This document shows, one piece after another, positions 34,034-46,904 of a stretch of DNA of 64,000 nt; position 1 is the first letter of the stretch; the number at the start of each line of letters is the position of its first letter. This DNA is from Taenia hydatigena. Taxonomy: Eukaryota > Platyhelminthes > Cestoda > Cyclophyllidea > Taeniidae. The stretch covers positions 6,157,381-6,221,380 of the forward strand of contig JADWOT020000009.1 of NCBI GenBank assembly GCA_036345935.2. The letters are read 5' to 3'. Under the pieces are notes generated by a model. That model did not search any database, was not told where the DNA came from, and worked only from the letters and a program-made list of their open reading frames with translations. The translations under genes and the position numbers were made by a program.

Positions 34034-34197
34034 TAACAGACCTTCTATATCTTCTATGAAGTTTTGTTAGAACACGAAATAATTTATAAAGTGACTAGGC
34101 GCGCGTCTGAACTGCATGTTAACAATTCGTGTCCTTTTCACCAAGACATGAGACGTACTAAAGGGGTTTAATTGAAGTGCTTCTGCTTTAGCACTAT

Positions 34198-37100
34198 TTA
34201 ATAAAGTCGTCTTTTGAATTCCAATTCCTTCAGAGACAGTTTTCGTAGGGGATTTAAGTACTCATAGGTGTCCAAATCCCCCTCTGGGGAGCGTTGGAGT
34301 GGTCGGGTGAATTCACGGTCTTCCATCTTCCAGTCTGTGAAGTGCGCCGTGGGCGGCTTTTGAGCAATTTGCTGCTGGAGATTATGACTTTTCTCCTTCC
34401 TGACTATTCTCGCTTCATGCACCAATTGGTCGCCTTCAGTAAGCATTTTGTCCAGGAAGCTGGGACCACCACTGGTTGTAGGCACAGTTGGCCTCTCCTC
34501 TGGAACCAAAATGACAAGAAATCACCAGACAGTCTTGATCCTACGCATTCGACGCCCATTGTTGGACGTGTTGTGTATTATAAGATGGTCTTATTTACAA
34601 ATTTTGGGAGGGTTATATAAAGTTCTCCCGTTTATAGCTTGTCAGAATTCAAGTCCGTCCACTTTTTGTCTGAAATCCATGATAACTTCAAAGTGCACAA
34701 GAAGTTGGCATCCCATTCATAACCTATGTAGCCATAAATGAACCAGTAGACAGTGGACATAGTTTTTGGCATTCTCCATTTAGTTCTCAGGGGAAGGTTG
34801 ATCAGTACAGCCCATGTGCATCTTTGCTCGTCGGAGCTGGCCAGTTTAAATGCTGTTCATAAAAAACAACCGCCCTCAAACCGAGAAAAGCCTTACCAAC
34901 AATACTTTTTAGCACTCAGCTAATTTGTCTGTAATCATCTATTATGTGCCTAATAAGGGGCACCTTTAAAATGTTTAATAACGTGGAGCTGAGGTAAACC
35001 GGGATGCCCCATACATGCGGTGCTGGTATGTACATGACATCCCACGAATGAGTGTTCGGGTCTTTTATTGAGGAATAAGGCAACTAACACTCTACACGAA
35101 AAGGGTTTGTCCTTCTAGTGCAAGCAACACTTACAGCTGTATGGGTGCCATCATCTAAACGTAGCTACAAGTCAAGATTATTTACTCTACTCACCTTTCT
35201 CTTGCATTTGTTTGAATTGTGCCTGTCTAACTTCCCTTTCCAGAGCGCGGCTAGCCTCCTCCGACTGCCTCTGTTTGGCCTCATTTGCTTCCATTATGTC
35301 TTCAGCTATCCGCTCCATAGCTCGTTCCCTTCGTTTCTCTTCTAGTTGTTTTTCCTTTTCCAACTGTCTTGCATACTCAAAGAGTGCCAGGGCTCTTTGT
35401 TTAGCAACCACCTTTGTAAAAAAACATGCTTCATTAACTATTCGTTCAATTGAAAGATTCTGCTGATAATAAAGACAAAAAACTGTCCTAACTAGCCTTT
35501 TCAATAGCCCAGCATACATCTTGTCTAGGAGCCATTTCTTACATTAGAGGATTGGATGTCCTCTCATTAACCGGTTTGCATAACATTTGAACGCTTCAAT
35601 ACTCCTATACCTTGGCCTAGACATGAATTCACACAGCTCAATGTTTAACCATGGTAAAGCAGTAATTACGTAGTAATTCATAAGACAAATTGGTCGCAAC
35701 TGATAATCACAACCGTTATTTTCCTTGTCGCTTTCACATTCAGGTGTTTGAGTTGACGACTGAATACGGGAAAACAATTGATTTAGCTTCATGTAATTCA
35801 ATCTTACATGACCTAATCACTAACTTTATCTTTAAGCGATTTTTCCTCTATTACTGAAGCCTGTTGAATGGCAGTGGAGATCAGCCAGGCTGAAATTTTC
35901 GCGTCCTCTACTCTCTTCCTCTCAAGTTCTTGATTCTTTTCTTTAATTCGCTGTTCAAATGAACTTCGCAGCATCACCTTCCTTTCATAGGCTGCTTCAG
36001 CAGCCTCCGCTTTCTCACGAAGATGAATCTCTTCACACTCTCTCTGAAAAGTGATTCACGGAATTTCGACAGTTTTGATTACATGATTAATGAATATACC
36101 AATATTTAAGAACTTCCAAATCCGCAAGATCAAACAACTAGTAGCACCTTAAGTGTGATCTGTTTTGGGCAATGGTAACTTAAAATGGCGAGGAGAGCTA
36201 GGGTGGAGACTCACTGAAATTAAAGCAATGAAAATATGCATCCCGTCATCATGTCTGCTGCCCAAAATATCAAGGACTTTTTCATCGTTACATGCTTCCT
36301 TCGCCTCAAATGGTGGGATTGCTTACCATTTCTTCTGCCTCCATCCTCTTTTGCTTTGCGATTTCTGATAGTTTTGCCTCTCTGGCTGACATTGCATTCC
36401 GTAACTCTTCGTTTAAATCTCTTTACACGTTGAGCAAAGAAAATGACATGAACCCACCTTTTGGGTCTGGTATTGCCATTTTCACAGTCGAAGCCTACTG
36501 GTAGCGAAACCACTTTTGGCATGCCCTCTTCTCGCCTATTCTCATGGGCCTCTATCCGCTTATTCATTTCAATCTGTGCATTGAGATCCTGAGCATAAAG
36601 TTTATTCAGCATTGGTCTATAGTTATCCCTATTCATCGTTGTTTGTTTCCTAAAACGATGGACCACAGTTGGTAAAATTAGAGGACTTACTGGTCAGTGA
36701 TCAATGCTCAGTGGAGAATCAGAAAATGGAATGCGTTCGAGGACTGCTACTAACCAAATTAGTGATGATGTTGACATCCGAAAGTAACACCAACGAATAC
36801 ATGATTCAGGTGAGATAAGCAAGTTCTTCATCCACGATAGTAAGGTGACACATTAGGAACTTAGGTAGACATGCAGGGGATGAATACTGGCTTTGATCAA
36901 TGCACAAAAGTTGACCTGCTAAAAACCTTGTCCTTAAATCCTCCCACCCAGCTACACCATTGTGGTAATGTCCACTCAGACCGTCAGTTAGTGGCGCTAA
37001 ATTACTCATTGAAACGCGCATGTACGGGAGCCAAATGTACTTTATTGAATTAACTATACCGAATGACAACCAACGATAATTATGGGAACCCAATTTTAGA

Positions 37101-38123
37101 TACTGCTGCTCCACGGTTCACAATTGATTAAGCCACTCAATCTTATCTTTATCACATCATACCTGCACCTTTAATCAAACACCAAAAGCAGTGCGTTTAT
37201 TGCTTGATGACAAGAAAAATGCTTACGAAGACTAGGCAAAGGGTTATACTTCAGTGCCCATTTGCACTACACCCAAATCTGTGCGCTAACAACTGGACTA
37301 ACGACACTTCTAGCCAGTAACTGTAGAACTATCAATGCTCAGTTGTGTTTAAATTCTAACGTATACGTGCCATTGCCGAAATTCGAAGCACCGTTAAGGA
37401 TACAGTGCAAATGCAGAACATACCAACCAACCTATCCCAACCTGCAAATTTAGCACACACAAAAATGAATGCAACAAGCATATGCCTTGTCATATTACGC
37501 TTGGTCAGTTTAAAATGAAATGAAAGAAGGTTACTAAATCCGATAAAACCAGAAGTATATTACAATAAATTACCGATATCCAACTTCTGCGAATTCTTTG
37601 CATTCAATTTCCTTAATTTTCCGTACTTCTTCAATTTCCTCTTTTAGCTGCTTGCGATGAAGTTTCCGATCTTCTTCAATTTTTAGAGAGACTTGATCGA
37701 GAAGTGCAGATTCTTTGTAAAAAAGTTCATGCATTTTTTGCCTAAAGCTTGGGCTTCAAGCCACAATGCCTACCTCCGATTCTTAAGGTTGCTTTCGTAG
37801 TCCGCCTTTGCCTTGTCATATCTCAAAGTGTATAAGCACTTGTACATATTCTTATCAACACTACAGAAAACAATCCCATAAAAAACTGTGTTAAGTTGAG
37901 AGTGATTTTGATCTAATTTGGCCCCTATAAATTTTACGGAAGCTCTTGCTCTCAAAGCCCACACGACCCTTGAGTTTTAACTGCTAGTATAATAGGATTC
38001 TGAATCCCAACTTTATTATTACGCAAATCATTTGAGTATGATACGCATGCATATTTATTATTTACTTAATCATATTCAGTCCAATGCAAGTCTTGACCTC
38101 ACATCCTCCCAAGATTTAGACAT
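34198..38123 (-). CDS. Coiled-coil protein, possibly ciliary or centrosomal
   Basis: I do not recognise the family with certainty. Eight exons join in phase on the minus strand: 38123-38098, 37860-37774, 37741-37574, 36649-36458, 36420-36327, 36043-35825, 35411-35195 and 34499-34198, giving 434 residues. Almost the whole protein is charged helix rich in Glu, Lys, Arg and Gln, with blocks such as MHELFYKESALLDQ, LYAQDLNAQIEMNKR, FEQRIKEKNQELERKR and EYARQLEKEKQLEEKRRER. The C-terminal 70 residues are less helical. The style resembles trichohyalin/plectin-homology proteins of axonemes and centrosomes (CFAP53, MNS1, CSPP1 types), which would suggest a microtubule scaffold role; this is inference. 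The first exon (26 nt, MSKSWEDV) is the least certain. Two introns are 32 and 37 nt. It is divergent from DPH6, 1.7 kb away. Confidence 0.75.
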
Positions 38124-39816
38124 CGAAGCGCTCCCTGTAGTGTTTGTTTTGTTCAATCGTGTGTTTAACTCCTTGCGTACTTCGATCTTCGCAGAATGCA
38201 CTTCCCCTCTACATCACATCCCTTGGTGTGTGCTAGTAACCTACTAGCGCTGCTTCCGTACGGTAATGCTATGTGCTCCCCAATAATGCCCTGGTTTGTC
38301 AAGATTTTACTGAAAACGTCGAACACTACGTCCGAAAACCATATCTAAAGTTACTAAAGGTTTTATACAATACGGTTTTTACGTTACACACCAGCAAATT
38401 AATAATCAAGCAAGGGCACAGGTACTTGCACCTCCTGCTGACATAAAAAAGTAAGGTAACTCCCATTCACCTGGACGGAATGCAGTCCGAACTGTTCATT
38501 TCAATTGAATTTGAGTGATGTGTAAAAACTAAAATGAAGTAAAATTTGAGAAATTGGGACACCGTTCCACCTTTCGAAGTTGTTTGGATTTGTTCTTGAG
38601 TGATGTGATTAGATGAAGGTGCGCCCAGCTGTGATCGTGAGGTATGCGAGTGCGCAACGAATGTACATGATGCAACATCAACGAGCTAGCTAATAAATCG
38701 CCAAGAAGTCGTGGGACAGCTGCGAATGACCTAAGGAAACATGCAATGACTTAATCTACCAGAGTTTATAAGAACTTTACTTGAGTAAGATGCACCTCAA
38801 CTGAAGGTTATAGGTCTATTTGATTTAATAAACCATAAGTGCAAATCGTACTGGAACCGATTCACTACGACCCGGAGGGCGCAACTCTCAGGGGACTCTT
38901 ACGCAAAGATAGATAGTAAACATGGCTCATTGGTAGTTGATCTAATTGAGGTATTCTTGCCATTGAGTAAAGTGACAGTGAAATCATAAGACACATTCAT
39001 ATTCGAAATGTTTCGTGCATGAAATTTGTACAGAGCGTGCCGAAAATCGAAATAAAACTATTGGATAACCGTCGACAAGAAATTCCACCCTTATTCTACT
39101 CCGATCAGCGCAGCCAAATATAAAGAACTCACAAACACAACAAAACCAAACGAAGAACTAAACAAATTGGTTCTTGAGGCATCACTAGCACGTCTAAATA
39201 TCGCCAGCTTATTCAAAGCATCAAGCGATTTTCGTTCTTTTCATAGTATGACTTTATGTTTTTGTTTTATGTATTTTGTACTTTTTCAGACCAAATCAGT
39301 TGATTATAAAAATGGTTATTTATAATACAAAACAAACCCAGTCTCCCTGCTAAGTTCTTAAAGACATTAAAATAATAAGGAAGTCAACATAAAAACTGAA
39401 ACACAACAACTAATTAGAAATAGTCAACGCTACTGCCGGATGCTGCGTTTTCCATATCTAATATAGGATCGCGTTGAAAGTACTCCCCCAGAATTGCATT
39501 TAACTACATATTTTGCTAAAGCATCTGGTATGTAAGTCATAATAAAAGTGTTGCTTTCGATTTTCGCTCTTTATTTCGAACATTTATTCAATATTTTAAT
39601 CCCGTCTTAATTAAATGTGTTCCTACGTAGACGTAGTTTATATCTCTAAGCAATGACAAGTGCAAGAAAAATTTTTACTTCCTTGGTAGTTATCTGATTT
39701 GTACTTTTTCATCCCAAATTTATTTTATTTACACAATTCTGCTATAACCTTTCATCCCATATCGTCTCCAAAGTTGCCTGCAATAATAACCCCAATAGCC
39801 AGCTCTGTATCACGGA
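38124..39816. promoter_or_regulatory. Shared divergent 5' region of the coiled-coil gene and DPH6
   Basis: The 1.7 kb between two divergent start codons should contain both promoters and 5' leaders. It is AT-rich toward DPH6. I could not place a TATA box, initiator or other defined element, and no exon was recognised here. Confidence 0.4.
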
Positions 39817-42800
39817 ATGCGTGTTGTGGCACTCATTAGTGGGGGAAAAGATAGCATATTCTCCATTTTGGAAAGTGTTTCCCAGAACCACGAGGTGGTC
39901 GCTTTAGTGAATATGAAACCCCCGTGTGTTGAGGAGGAGTAACTTAATTATTTATAGTGTTATTGTTATAAGTACTATAGAGATCGATAGTTATATGTTC
40001 CAAACTGTTGGCGCCGAAGGTGTTTGCTACCTTGCTGAAGCTTTGAACATACCTCTTTATCAATCGAAAATAAAGCACGTTGCAGCGTGCTGTTCTCTGA
40101 CCTATGACGTATCGCCTAATGACGAAGTAAATTATGTAATTCACCATATTCGGTACATCTAGGTTGAGGATCTCTTCAAACTTCTGTCACTGGTTCACAG
40201 GAACCATGAAGATGTTAAAGGTTTGGTTTCTGGTGCGATTTTATCAAATTATCAACGCGAGCGCGTTGAAAGCATCTGTGAGCGACTCTCATGGGTTTCG
40301 CTGACGTACCTCTGGCAAAGAGACCAAAAGGAGCTTTTGCTTGATATGATCAGCGCTGGAGTGATGGCGAGGATTGTTAAGGTGCGTGCGGCACTTCCTC
40401 TTAATATGCACAGATTGCCTCCTTTGGACTAGATGCGAAACGCGACTTGGGCTGTTGGATCGCTGATTTCGCTCCGCGTGCGTTCCGCCTCGCGGATGAT
40501 TTGAGCTGCGCGCTGAATCCCTGTGGCGAAGGTGGGGAGTATGAGACTTTCACCTTTGACTGCCCACTTTTTACTAAACGAATCGTCCCACTTGGGGAGC
40601 CAAGAGTTATCGTTCATTCCAGCGATCTATTCTCAACTGTAGCCTATCTTCGATACCCGGGTTTTCGATTAGAGGTAAGGGCTGATATACTACTTATCGG
40701 CTCGCATTAGAATAAAGATTTGACCGATATTTCTTCCTCTAGGGAAGCCTTGCTGAATATTTCCAAGGATATTACTGTTGGGGATGTCGTTGTGCATAGA
40801 CGCCCCTTTGTTTCCACTGAGGCTAGACTGGCAGGTCTCAGCAATGCTGTGCCTTTAGAAATTTCTCGAGATATATCAAATATGGAAGGAGGGAACTGCT
40901 CGTTTAGCGACCAAACCCTGCTAACTTCCGTTAACAATACGCTTGGAAATCTTAGTATGCCTGGTGGGCTTCTGTCAACGCCTACGTGCATAGGAGTGGA
41001 TTGCTCGACGGCCGAAACGGAGTTGCACTTACGCCTTGAAAGGGCAACTCAGAACTCGTTTTTAAAATTGGAGCTGCTTCTAAGTAAGTTGAAAATTTCT
41101 ACATCCCAGCACTCCGTTTAGATGGGGCCGGTTTTAGCCTTGATGATGTAGTTCATTGCCACCTGACCACAAGCGCTGAACTCCTGGATTCCAGCGTTCT
41201 TGGTTCAATAGATAGTTCTCTCAAGCAGATTTTCGACAATTCTTCTGCGAGACGTCGTCGCGTCGGAAACGCGCCTCCGACTCTAGTCTGTCTTTCATCT
41301 CTGTGGCCACTTAATTTCCTTAATCGGTTCCTTGATTTTGAGGTATGAGGATTTCGTCTGTTCTATGCTACTTATCTGGCTTGACATATAATGAACGATT
41401 ACTTTTATTCTTTGGCTTATCTGCATTCCCCTATCAGGCCCAATATATTAATTCTTTTATAGTCCTTTTTTAACTCACTGCGTTTTAGACCAATTTGTTT
41501 GGGGCAATTTTACCAGAATCAAGGCTAGTTTTTCAATGAGATTTTTATGTTGGTCTGCGTACATTTCAAGTCACTTGAGTTAAACGAGTTAGATATTAGC
41601 GGTGGTGTCGGGATACTCTTTATAGTTTGCTCCTTTTCAAACGCGGAGATTTTAGGTATCACCAACAGTTACTGATTTTGTGTGGATTGGAATAAGTAAC
41701 AGTCTTTCATGCTTTACTGCTGTGATAAGGTAGTTGGCCATTAGGGTACTGACGGTTATAGCGTACTCATGTGGGAAAGTTGACACTGTAGAGGCTCGCA
41801 ATCAAAGGATTGGGTTGCAAATCGTTCGGATTACTTGCATAAGCTATGCTATTTTCAGAGACCAAGTATTGTACCTGAACGTCTCCATTATGATGCTTGT
41901 TTGATCTCTTAAATTGCCCCGCACAACTTGGCTGATGAAATTAAATTGTTTTGGCAATTTCTCCACCATCGAACTTCATCTAGCTATGTTGTGTATCTTA
42001 AGCTGACTTCCTCTCCAAGAACGCGGTTCACCTAGCAGAGAATATTTATGAAACCGAAGAATCGGTAGCTCATTTACTGCAAGGTCAATCATTTAACCGT
42101 ACTTTCGTTGCTCGTCCGATGGTGTGTGTTTACACGATCAATTTTGTGAATATGAATGTTAGGAGCACAGGGTATGGTGATAGAAACTAAAAAGGTTAAG
42201 TGCAACTTAGTTTAACTCACCAGTCTATCTAAATACGGTTCTCACGCATACTACCGAATTGGAAATACAACTGAGTCGGACGATTCTCTGTTTTCAGGTA
42301 GGTAAAGATGAAATGGTTGTCGTGGCGATATCTAGCATCGTTGCTACCATCGGAATGGGACATACTGCAGATGTAGAGACGATGCGGGTGCGCTCGCTTT
42401 CTCACTGGGCGCCGGCTGTTACTGCGTCCCATAGCCAAGCGATTCGGTTCGCTTCTGAGTGCCTCTACTCTGGCCAAATTGGGCTGGTGCCTGAGACACT
42501 GGAGCTCCCGTCACCGTCCACTTCTACTGCACTCCAGTCTGAAAGCTTGCAGCCTCATATCGAGCAGCAGTGCTGGCTTGCTCTGCGGCATACGCACAGG
42601 GTTATAAAGGTGTGTCGAGTATATATCTACTCAGTTGCACTCATTTTATCCTAGTCGCCCATGGAACATCCTGCATTCGGTGTTGTCTCACCAATTCTCT
42701 AAATACTCGAATGTCCGCTTACATTTCTAACAGATTTCTTCTTAGGCTGCTTTTGCTTCGCACTTGGAATCATTCAGTGAATATTATCCACCCAATTACC

Positions 42801-43618
42801 ACTCTATGCTAGCTCAGTGCAGCCCATTTTCTTTTTATCTCCACTAGTACCATAAGTTAGTTCTGTGGTTGAGGAAAGCATGCTTTATTAGTGTAAGTTT
42901 GGTAGAGAACAATTTTGTAAAGTTGGCTCATTGGAGTGCGTGCTTAGCCAATTCGCACTGGACCGTTTGCCATAGAGTTAACGAGCTTCTGGGTTGAGGC
43001 GCAGTTGCCCCAATTTCCTCCCCAAATGGTCGGGATGGGCTGGCCGGGACAGCCAGATGGAGATATGCAAGCCCTGCAGTTTCCACCGCCTCGCATCGGG
43101 TTGCACCTAAAGTTTCTGTCAAGCACAAGTAAAGTTGTTCAATACGTCTCCATCTACACTAGCCATCCATTTTACCCGACGCTTTTAGCTTATTTTTATT
43201 CAATGTGAAGATAGCTCTGGATTGGTTATGATTTTTGATCTTGCACGCTTTGACCTTATCGAACACTCAATCATTTCTTTTAACCATCGTTTTGTAATGT
43301 TGGACTATCTAACCGGGTTTGTGTGCCTGTAAAACCACAGTTCACTCCATAAGCTAGCCTCAAAAGTAGTTAAATGATGGTGTGCAGATGAATGGTTTGA
43401 AAACTCACCCAAGATTGCTGACGGTACCTGGTTTTCTCCCTTGGCTAACACTGTGGAAGGCCTGACCGAACGCACTGAAGATGTTGTTCACACCTCCGTT
43501 CTTATGAAACATTTCCGACGGGCGAGTGCTTGATCTATTCCTTGTATTCTACGGGAGTACTTATACTCCTTTTGGTGCGCAGTCGCCTGGCGCACACGGC
43601 AGGTCATCTGTGTGTGTG

Positions 43619-43657
<39 letters not shown>

Positions 43658-45434
43658 AAGCGCAACAATAACATCGACAGCAGTTACTCCTGAACCAAAA
43701 ATGCGCATGATTTACCTGCGTAATTGTCGGACGGTTTCTCATGAAGAGCGAATGGAGCAGCAACCTATCAGTGAATCGACGGGATGCATCTAGGTGCCAT
43801 TTGTTTCCTTATACCTATGGGCAGTCGCCTTAATCCGGTATGGATGCGTCGCAGTCCTTTTAAGTCATAATGTGATTGTGTTAGGAGTCTCGATTATGGA
43901 TGTTTAGGCTCCTTCTCAGGTTTGAAATAAGAGACGTTGTATCTCATCACTTTATCCGACAAATTCAACTAGTGTTCGAATTTCAGCTCAAAGCTGAGTC
44001 GTCGAATGTAGTATAGACGTTGCATGGTTGTCTTCGTAACGTCGTTTTCTGCTAGCTCCATTGAAACAACACATTCCTCTTTCACTACCACGTATCAAAC
44101 AAATTATTTGTGCTAGATTAATAACAAATAAGCATGCATTATGGTTCTAGAACGTGAAGAGGGTCCACTTTTGTCGCATTGCTAGGTTGGATAAGGGCTT
44201 AAAATCAAAAATTTCATTGTCATCTTCACAGTGCAACGAAACGCTTTACTTCAGTGCCTTTTTTACACTTGAATTGATTTAATCCGGAGATCCTGTGCAC
44301 GCCCATCTGCTTTTTTCCCATTACCATCTAGTCAAATAACTGATTAAGTCTGACCATCATAGTGTGCATTTGGTTGGATTTTTGGAACATCGCTTCTGAA
44401 AGCTTAGCACAAAAATAATCTTATTTGCAAAACCCATCAGTGCAGTTGGTGCCTCTGTATGGATTTGCAATGATTTGCATGCCATGTGGCAGTGTGCGAG
44501 CGCAGAAATGTGCGCCGGTTTGAGGTCAGGCTCCCATTAGTGAAATGCGGAATACGCCACCACTTGGGTAGGAAGGCTTCGATGAAGTATGACGGTGCTG
44601 TGTTGCGATGCGGTTAGCTGATATTTTTCTAGCTCAATCTGTTGAGCATATCTTTATTATTTTCTCGAAATTACGCTCGCAAATGAATTGCAGCTCTGTA
44701 TTGCGTTTTTGATGAGTAATTGTGAATTTTAGATTGAAATGACATTTCGAGAATGATCGTTACTAAATTTGCTCTTGATCTACGTGCCGTCGGAAACGTA
44801 TTATCCCAGACGACCACCGTATTTTCCCACTTCAATATAAGCGCCATCGAGTGCGTATGCCCAAACAGTGTGGCAAAACCGATTAAGAAAGGGATGAACC
44901 AAAACAGGGCCCAAAAACACGAAAATAACTAATGGCCGCTGTTGGTATTTTGCATTAAAAATACTTCGAATCGGAGATAGATGAATATTGGGGAGCCGAC
45001 TGTTGCAGGTGATGGAGCCGAGTGGCTGGCGATCTCTTTTCTACTCTGTGGTCTACGCCACAAGCCTCGATGTCCTGCAGAGGGTGCGGGATAACTTCCA
45101 TACCACGGTTTGCGGTGCACTGACGGCAGCAGATGGGAAGGTCTGGTGTGCATGTGACACACGGGTGGCCTGGGCGGTGGTGAATGCTCTGCCGAAGGGT
45201 GCGGTGGTGCAATGGCAGTTCGCTACTTCCCGACGCCCTCTCCACCACCGTGTAATGGTGCCTGCGGTGGCTACAGACGAAATTCCTCCTCCTGGCGATC
45301 CTCGTTGTTGTCGTTTTGTGCTTTTCAAGTGTGGCGCTGTCGCTCCACCTCGCTTTGAGCTGCCCATTGTACCTGTAGTGCGTTTTTTGGAGGAAACAGT
45401 GAACTATGTATGCGTTAACCTGTGCTGTGAATAA
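39817..45434 (+). CDS. DPH6: Diphthine-ammonia ligase, long form with RidA-like domains
   Basis: DPH6 uses ATP and ammonium for the last step of diphthamide formation on elongation factor 2 in the cytosol. Exons read: 39817-39938, 39973-40126, 40163-40381, 40414-40674, 40711-41083, 41122-41342, 42020-42121, 42298-42609, 42746-42816, 42986-43128, 43388 to about 43530, and 45009-45434. The ATP-binding PP-loop SGGKDS is at residues 8-13; DSYMFQTVG, SGAILSNYQR, YLWQRDQ and CGEGGEYETFTFDCPLF complete the ligase domain. The rest, over 500 residues, contains RidA/YjgF-type blocks: APPTLVCLS, then ISHWAP-like LSHWAPAV with YSGQIGL, and LPKGAVVQWQ. Human DPH6 (267 residues) lacks this tail, whereas yeast and plant forms have it. 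Five introns are 32-38 nt. The end of the 43388 exon and its link to the last exon could not be resolved, and the 42816/42986 joint is tentative. Confidence 0.9.
43609..43656. repeat. TG microsatellite
   Basis: More than twenty TG units with one CG interruption, in the poorly resolved last intron of DPH6. Confidence 0.95.
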
Positions 45435-45485
45435 GCCGTCCTCTAATCGTGGTCGCCTTTTTATTCCAAGAAATTTTCCTATTTC

Positions 45486-45491
45486 ATTAAA
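45486..45491 (+). terminator. Candidate poly(A) signal of DPH6
   Basis: ATTAAA, the common variant signal, lies about 50 bases past the TGA stop codon. Confidence 0.4.
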
Positions 45492-46437
45492 ACGACTTAT
45501 ACCTTCTTTCAAGATGTAATGTTGCAGACGTTTTTTATCAACAGACAAAACTACATATGGCCGTTGACAGGAAGTATTCGACTGGACCATTGATTCTGTC
45601 TTGACTTTGTGTGAGCGGGAACTGTTCCATTTGAAAGCTAAGGCTTGGTTGGTGGGGTCTTTAGGCACCCACCAGGCACTGGGAATCATCAGTGCTGTCG
45701 GCGACGTTATTTGTTACTACCTTAAAGGTGCTCTTTCAGGTGCCATTTCGTGCAGGAATGAGGCTGCAAATCAATGATGGTATCTTAAACGGCCTCATTT
45801 TTATAATACGTGGGAGATGCCGGCGAAGGATTTTAAAGTTTTTTTAAAAAGAGGCTCCTGACAGCCAATCCAGAAATCGTGAAGTTGTCAGATGTGGCAA
45901 CTATAATTTACGAAGTCGGAAAGGTGCAATAGCTATGGTTTGGGGGTAGTGGCGTTTATGTCACGAGAAGGGGTTACCTGTAGTTCTTCTTGTAACTATT
46001 AGACAGGCCTTCATCGTGGAATCTTATCTGTTAATGTGCTATGTAGGCATTGTTAAATGGATAATGTAGTGATCTGGCAAGCTTAACTCGCCCAACCGCT
46101 TGGAGCCATCGCTGGGCGACTTTCGTGATGCTGCTTCAGAAAAGACTTTGGACACTATATTGGCTTCAGCATAATGTTAACCCGTTCCGAAAGAGCAAGC
46201 ATACTTATTTTTAGGGTTTTTTTGTCATGGTTAAGGAGACGCCACCTTTAGCAATTATACGAATCCCGTGTTCTCCGAAAGGGCTATTAACAAGTTATAA
46301 TCGCCTGAGCGGGCTTAAGTACTGCCAAAAGAAGTTCGCAATGGAGCTGTCTAAGGTTCTTATATAGCAACGTTAACTGCGTGAACGCGTGACCCATTCT
46401 CCAATCCTCTACTAGCTAAATGAAACTTAGATGTGTT

Positions 46438-46495
46438 GGTAGGTAGGTAGGTAGGTAGGTAGGCAGGTAGGTAGGTAGGTAGGTAGGTTGGTTGG
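46438..46495. repeat. GGTA tetranucleotide microsatellite
   Basis: About fourteen GGTA units with one GGCA variant and GGTT units at the end. It abuts the recent repeat copy B and corresponds in position to the degenerate tetranucleotide tract beside copy A. Confidence 0.95.
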
Positions 46496-46890
46496 TAAAG
46501 GGGATAAGGGGGGATTGAGAAGGATAGACCAATGGTTAGCGCTGAAATAAAATCAAATAGGCGAGGATGGCTGGGTGTGAAGCATTAGCCTCGGAGGACC
46601 GTTGCGAACCCAACCGCTGACTTGATGGCTCCGCTCCTAGGCCGACCTCCTTACGACTGGCGACTGGCAAGCAAGGTGCTCTCTTTGTAGAGCACAATGC
46701 TGTTTACAGGTAGAACAAAGCTTCGGCCACATCAGAGTCGTCGAGCTGCATCGTTGACATTGGAATCAAATGCTTCCTACTACGCAAGAGAACTCAATGA
46801 CCAGCGTTGCTGTTTTGCAGGTGGTTTTTTCGAACACTCACTAGGTCGCGGCGGCCAATTTGGGAGGTTGGCCAGGGTAAATGCAAAGGA
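46496..46890. repeat. Recent dispersed repeat, copy B
   Basis: The body 46532-46890 is about 96 percent identical to 21861-22220. The identity begins at ATGGTTAGC and fades after GGCCAGGGTAAA, and flanking sequences differ, as expected for independent insertions. The same perfect hairpin, GTGCTCT and AGAGCAC, is at 46676-46695. On the minus strand the unit would end in a (TACC)n tail. On that strand CGGCCTAGGAG and GGGTTCGCAAC loosely resemble polymerase III A and B boxes; this is weak support for a SINE. Confidence 0.85.
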
Positions 46891-46904
46891 TCTACTGGTG
46901 TGGC

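Larger units (their letters stand above)
31690..34197. other. Convergent intergenic region
   Basis: This region separates the Rab14 stop codon (+) from the stop codon of the coiled-coil gene (-), so it should hold both 3' ends. It contains a TG microsatellite at 31911-33 and a GC-rich patch at about 33100-33430 that is open on both strands. AATAAA occurs near 33741, far from Rab14. No gene is supported. Confidence 0.55.

Noticed and set aside
44955..45689. 244-codon open frame on the minus strand
   Set aside because: It overlaps the last DPH6 exon on the opposite strand. The plus-strand frame matches the RidA-like LPKGAVVQWQ pattern and ends naturally, so the minus frame is a shadow.
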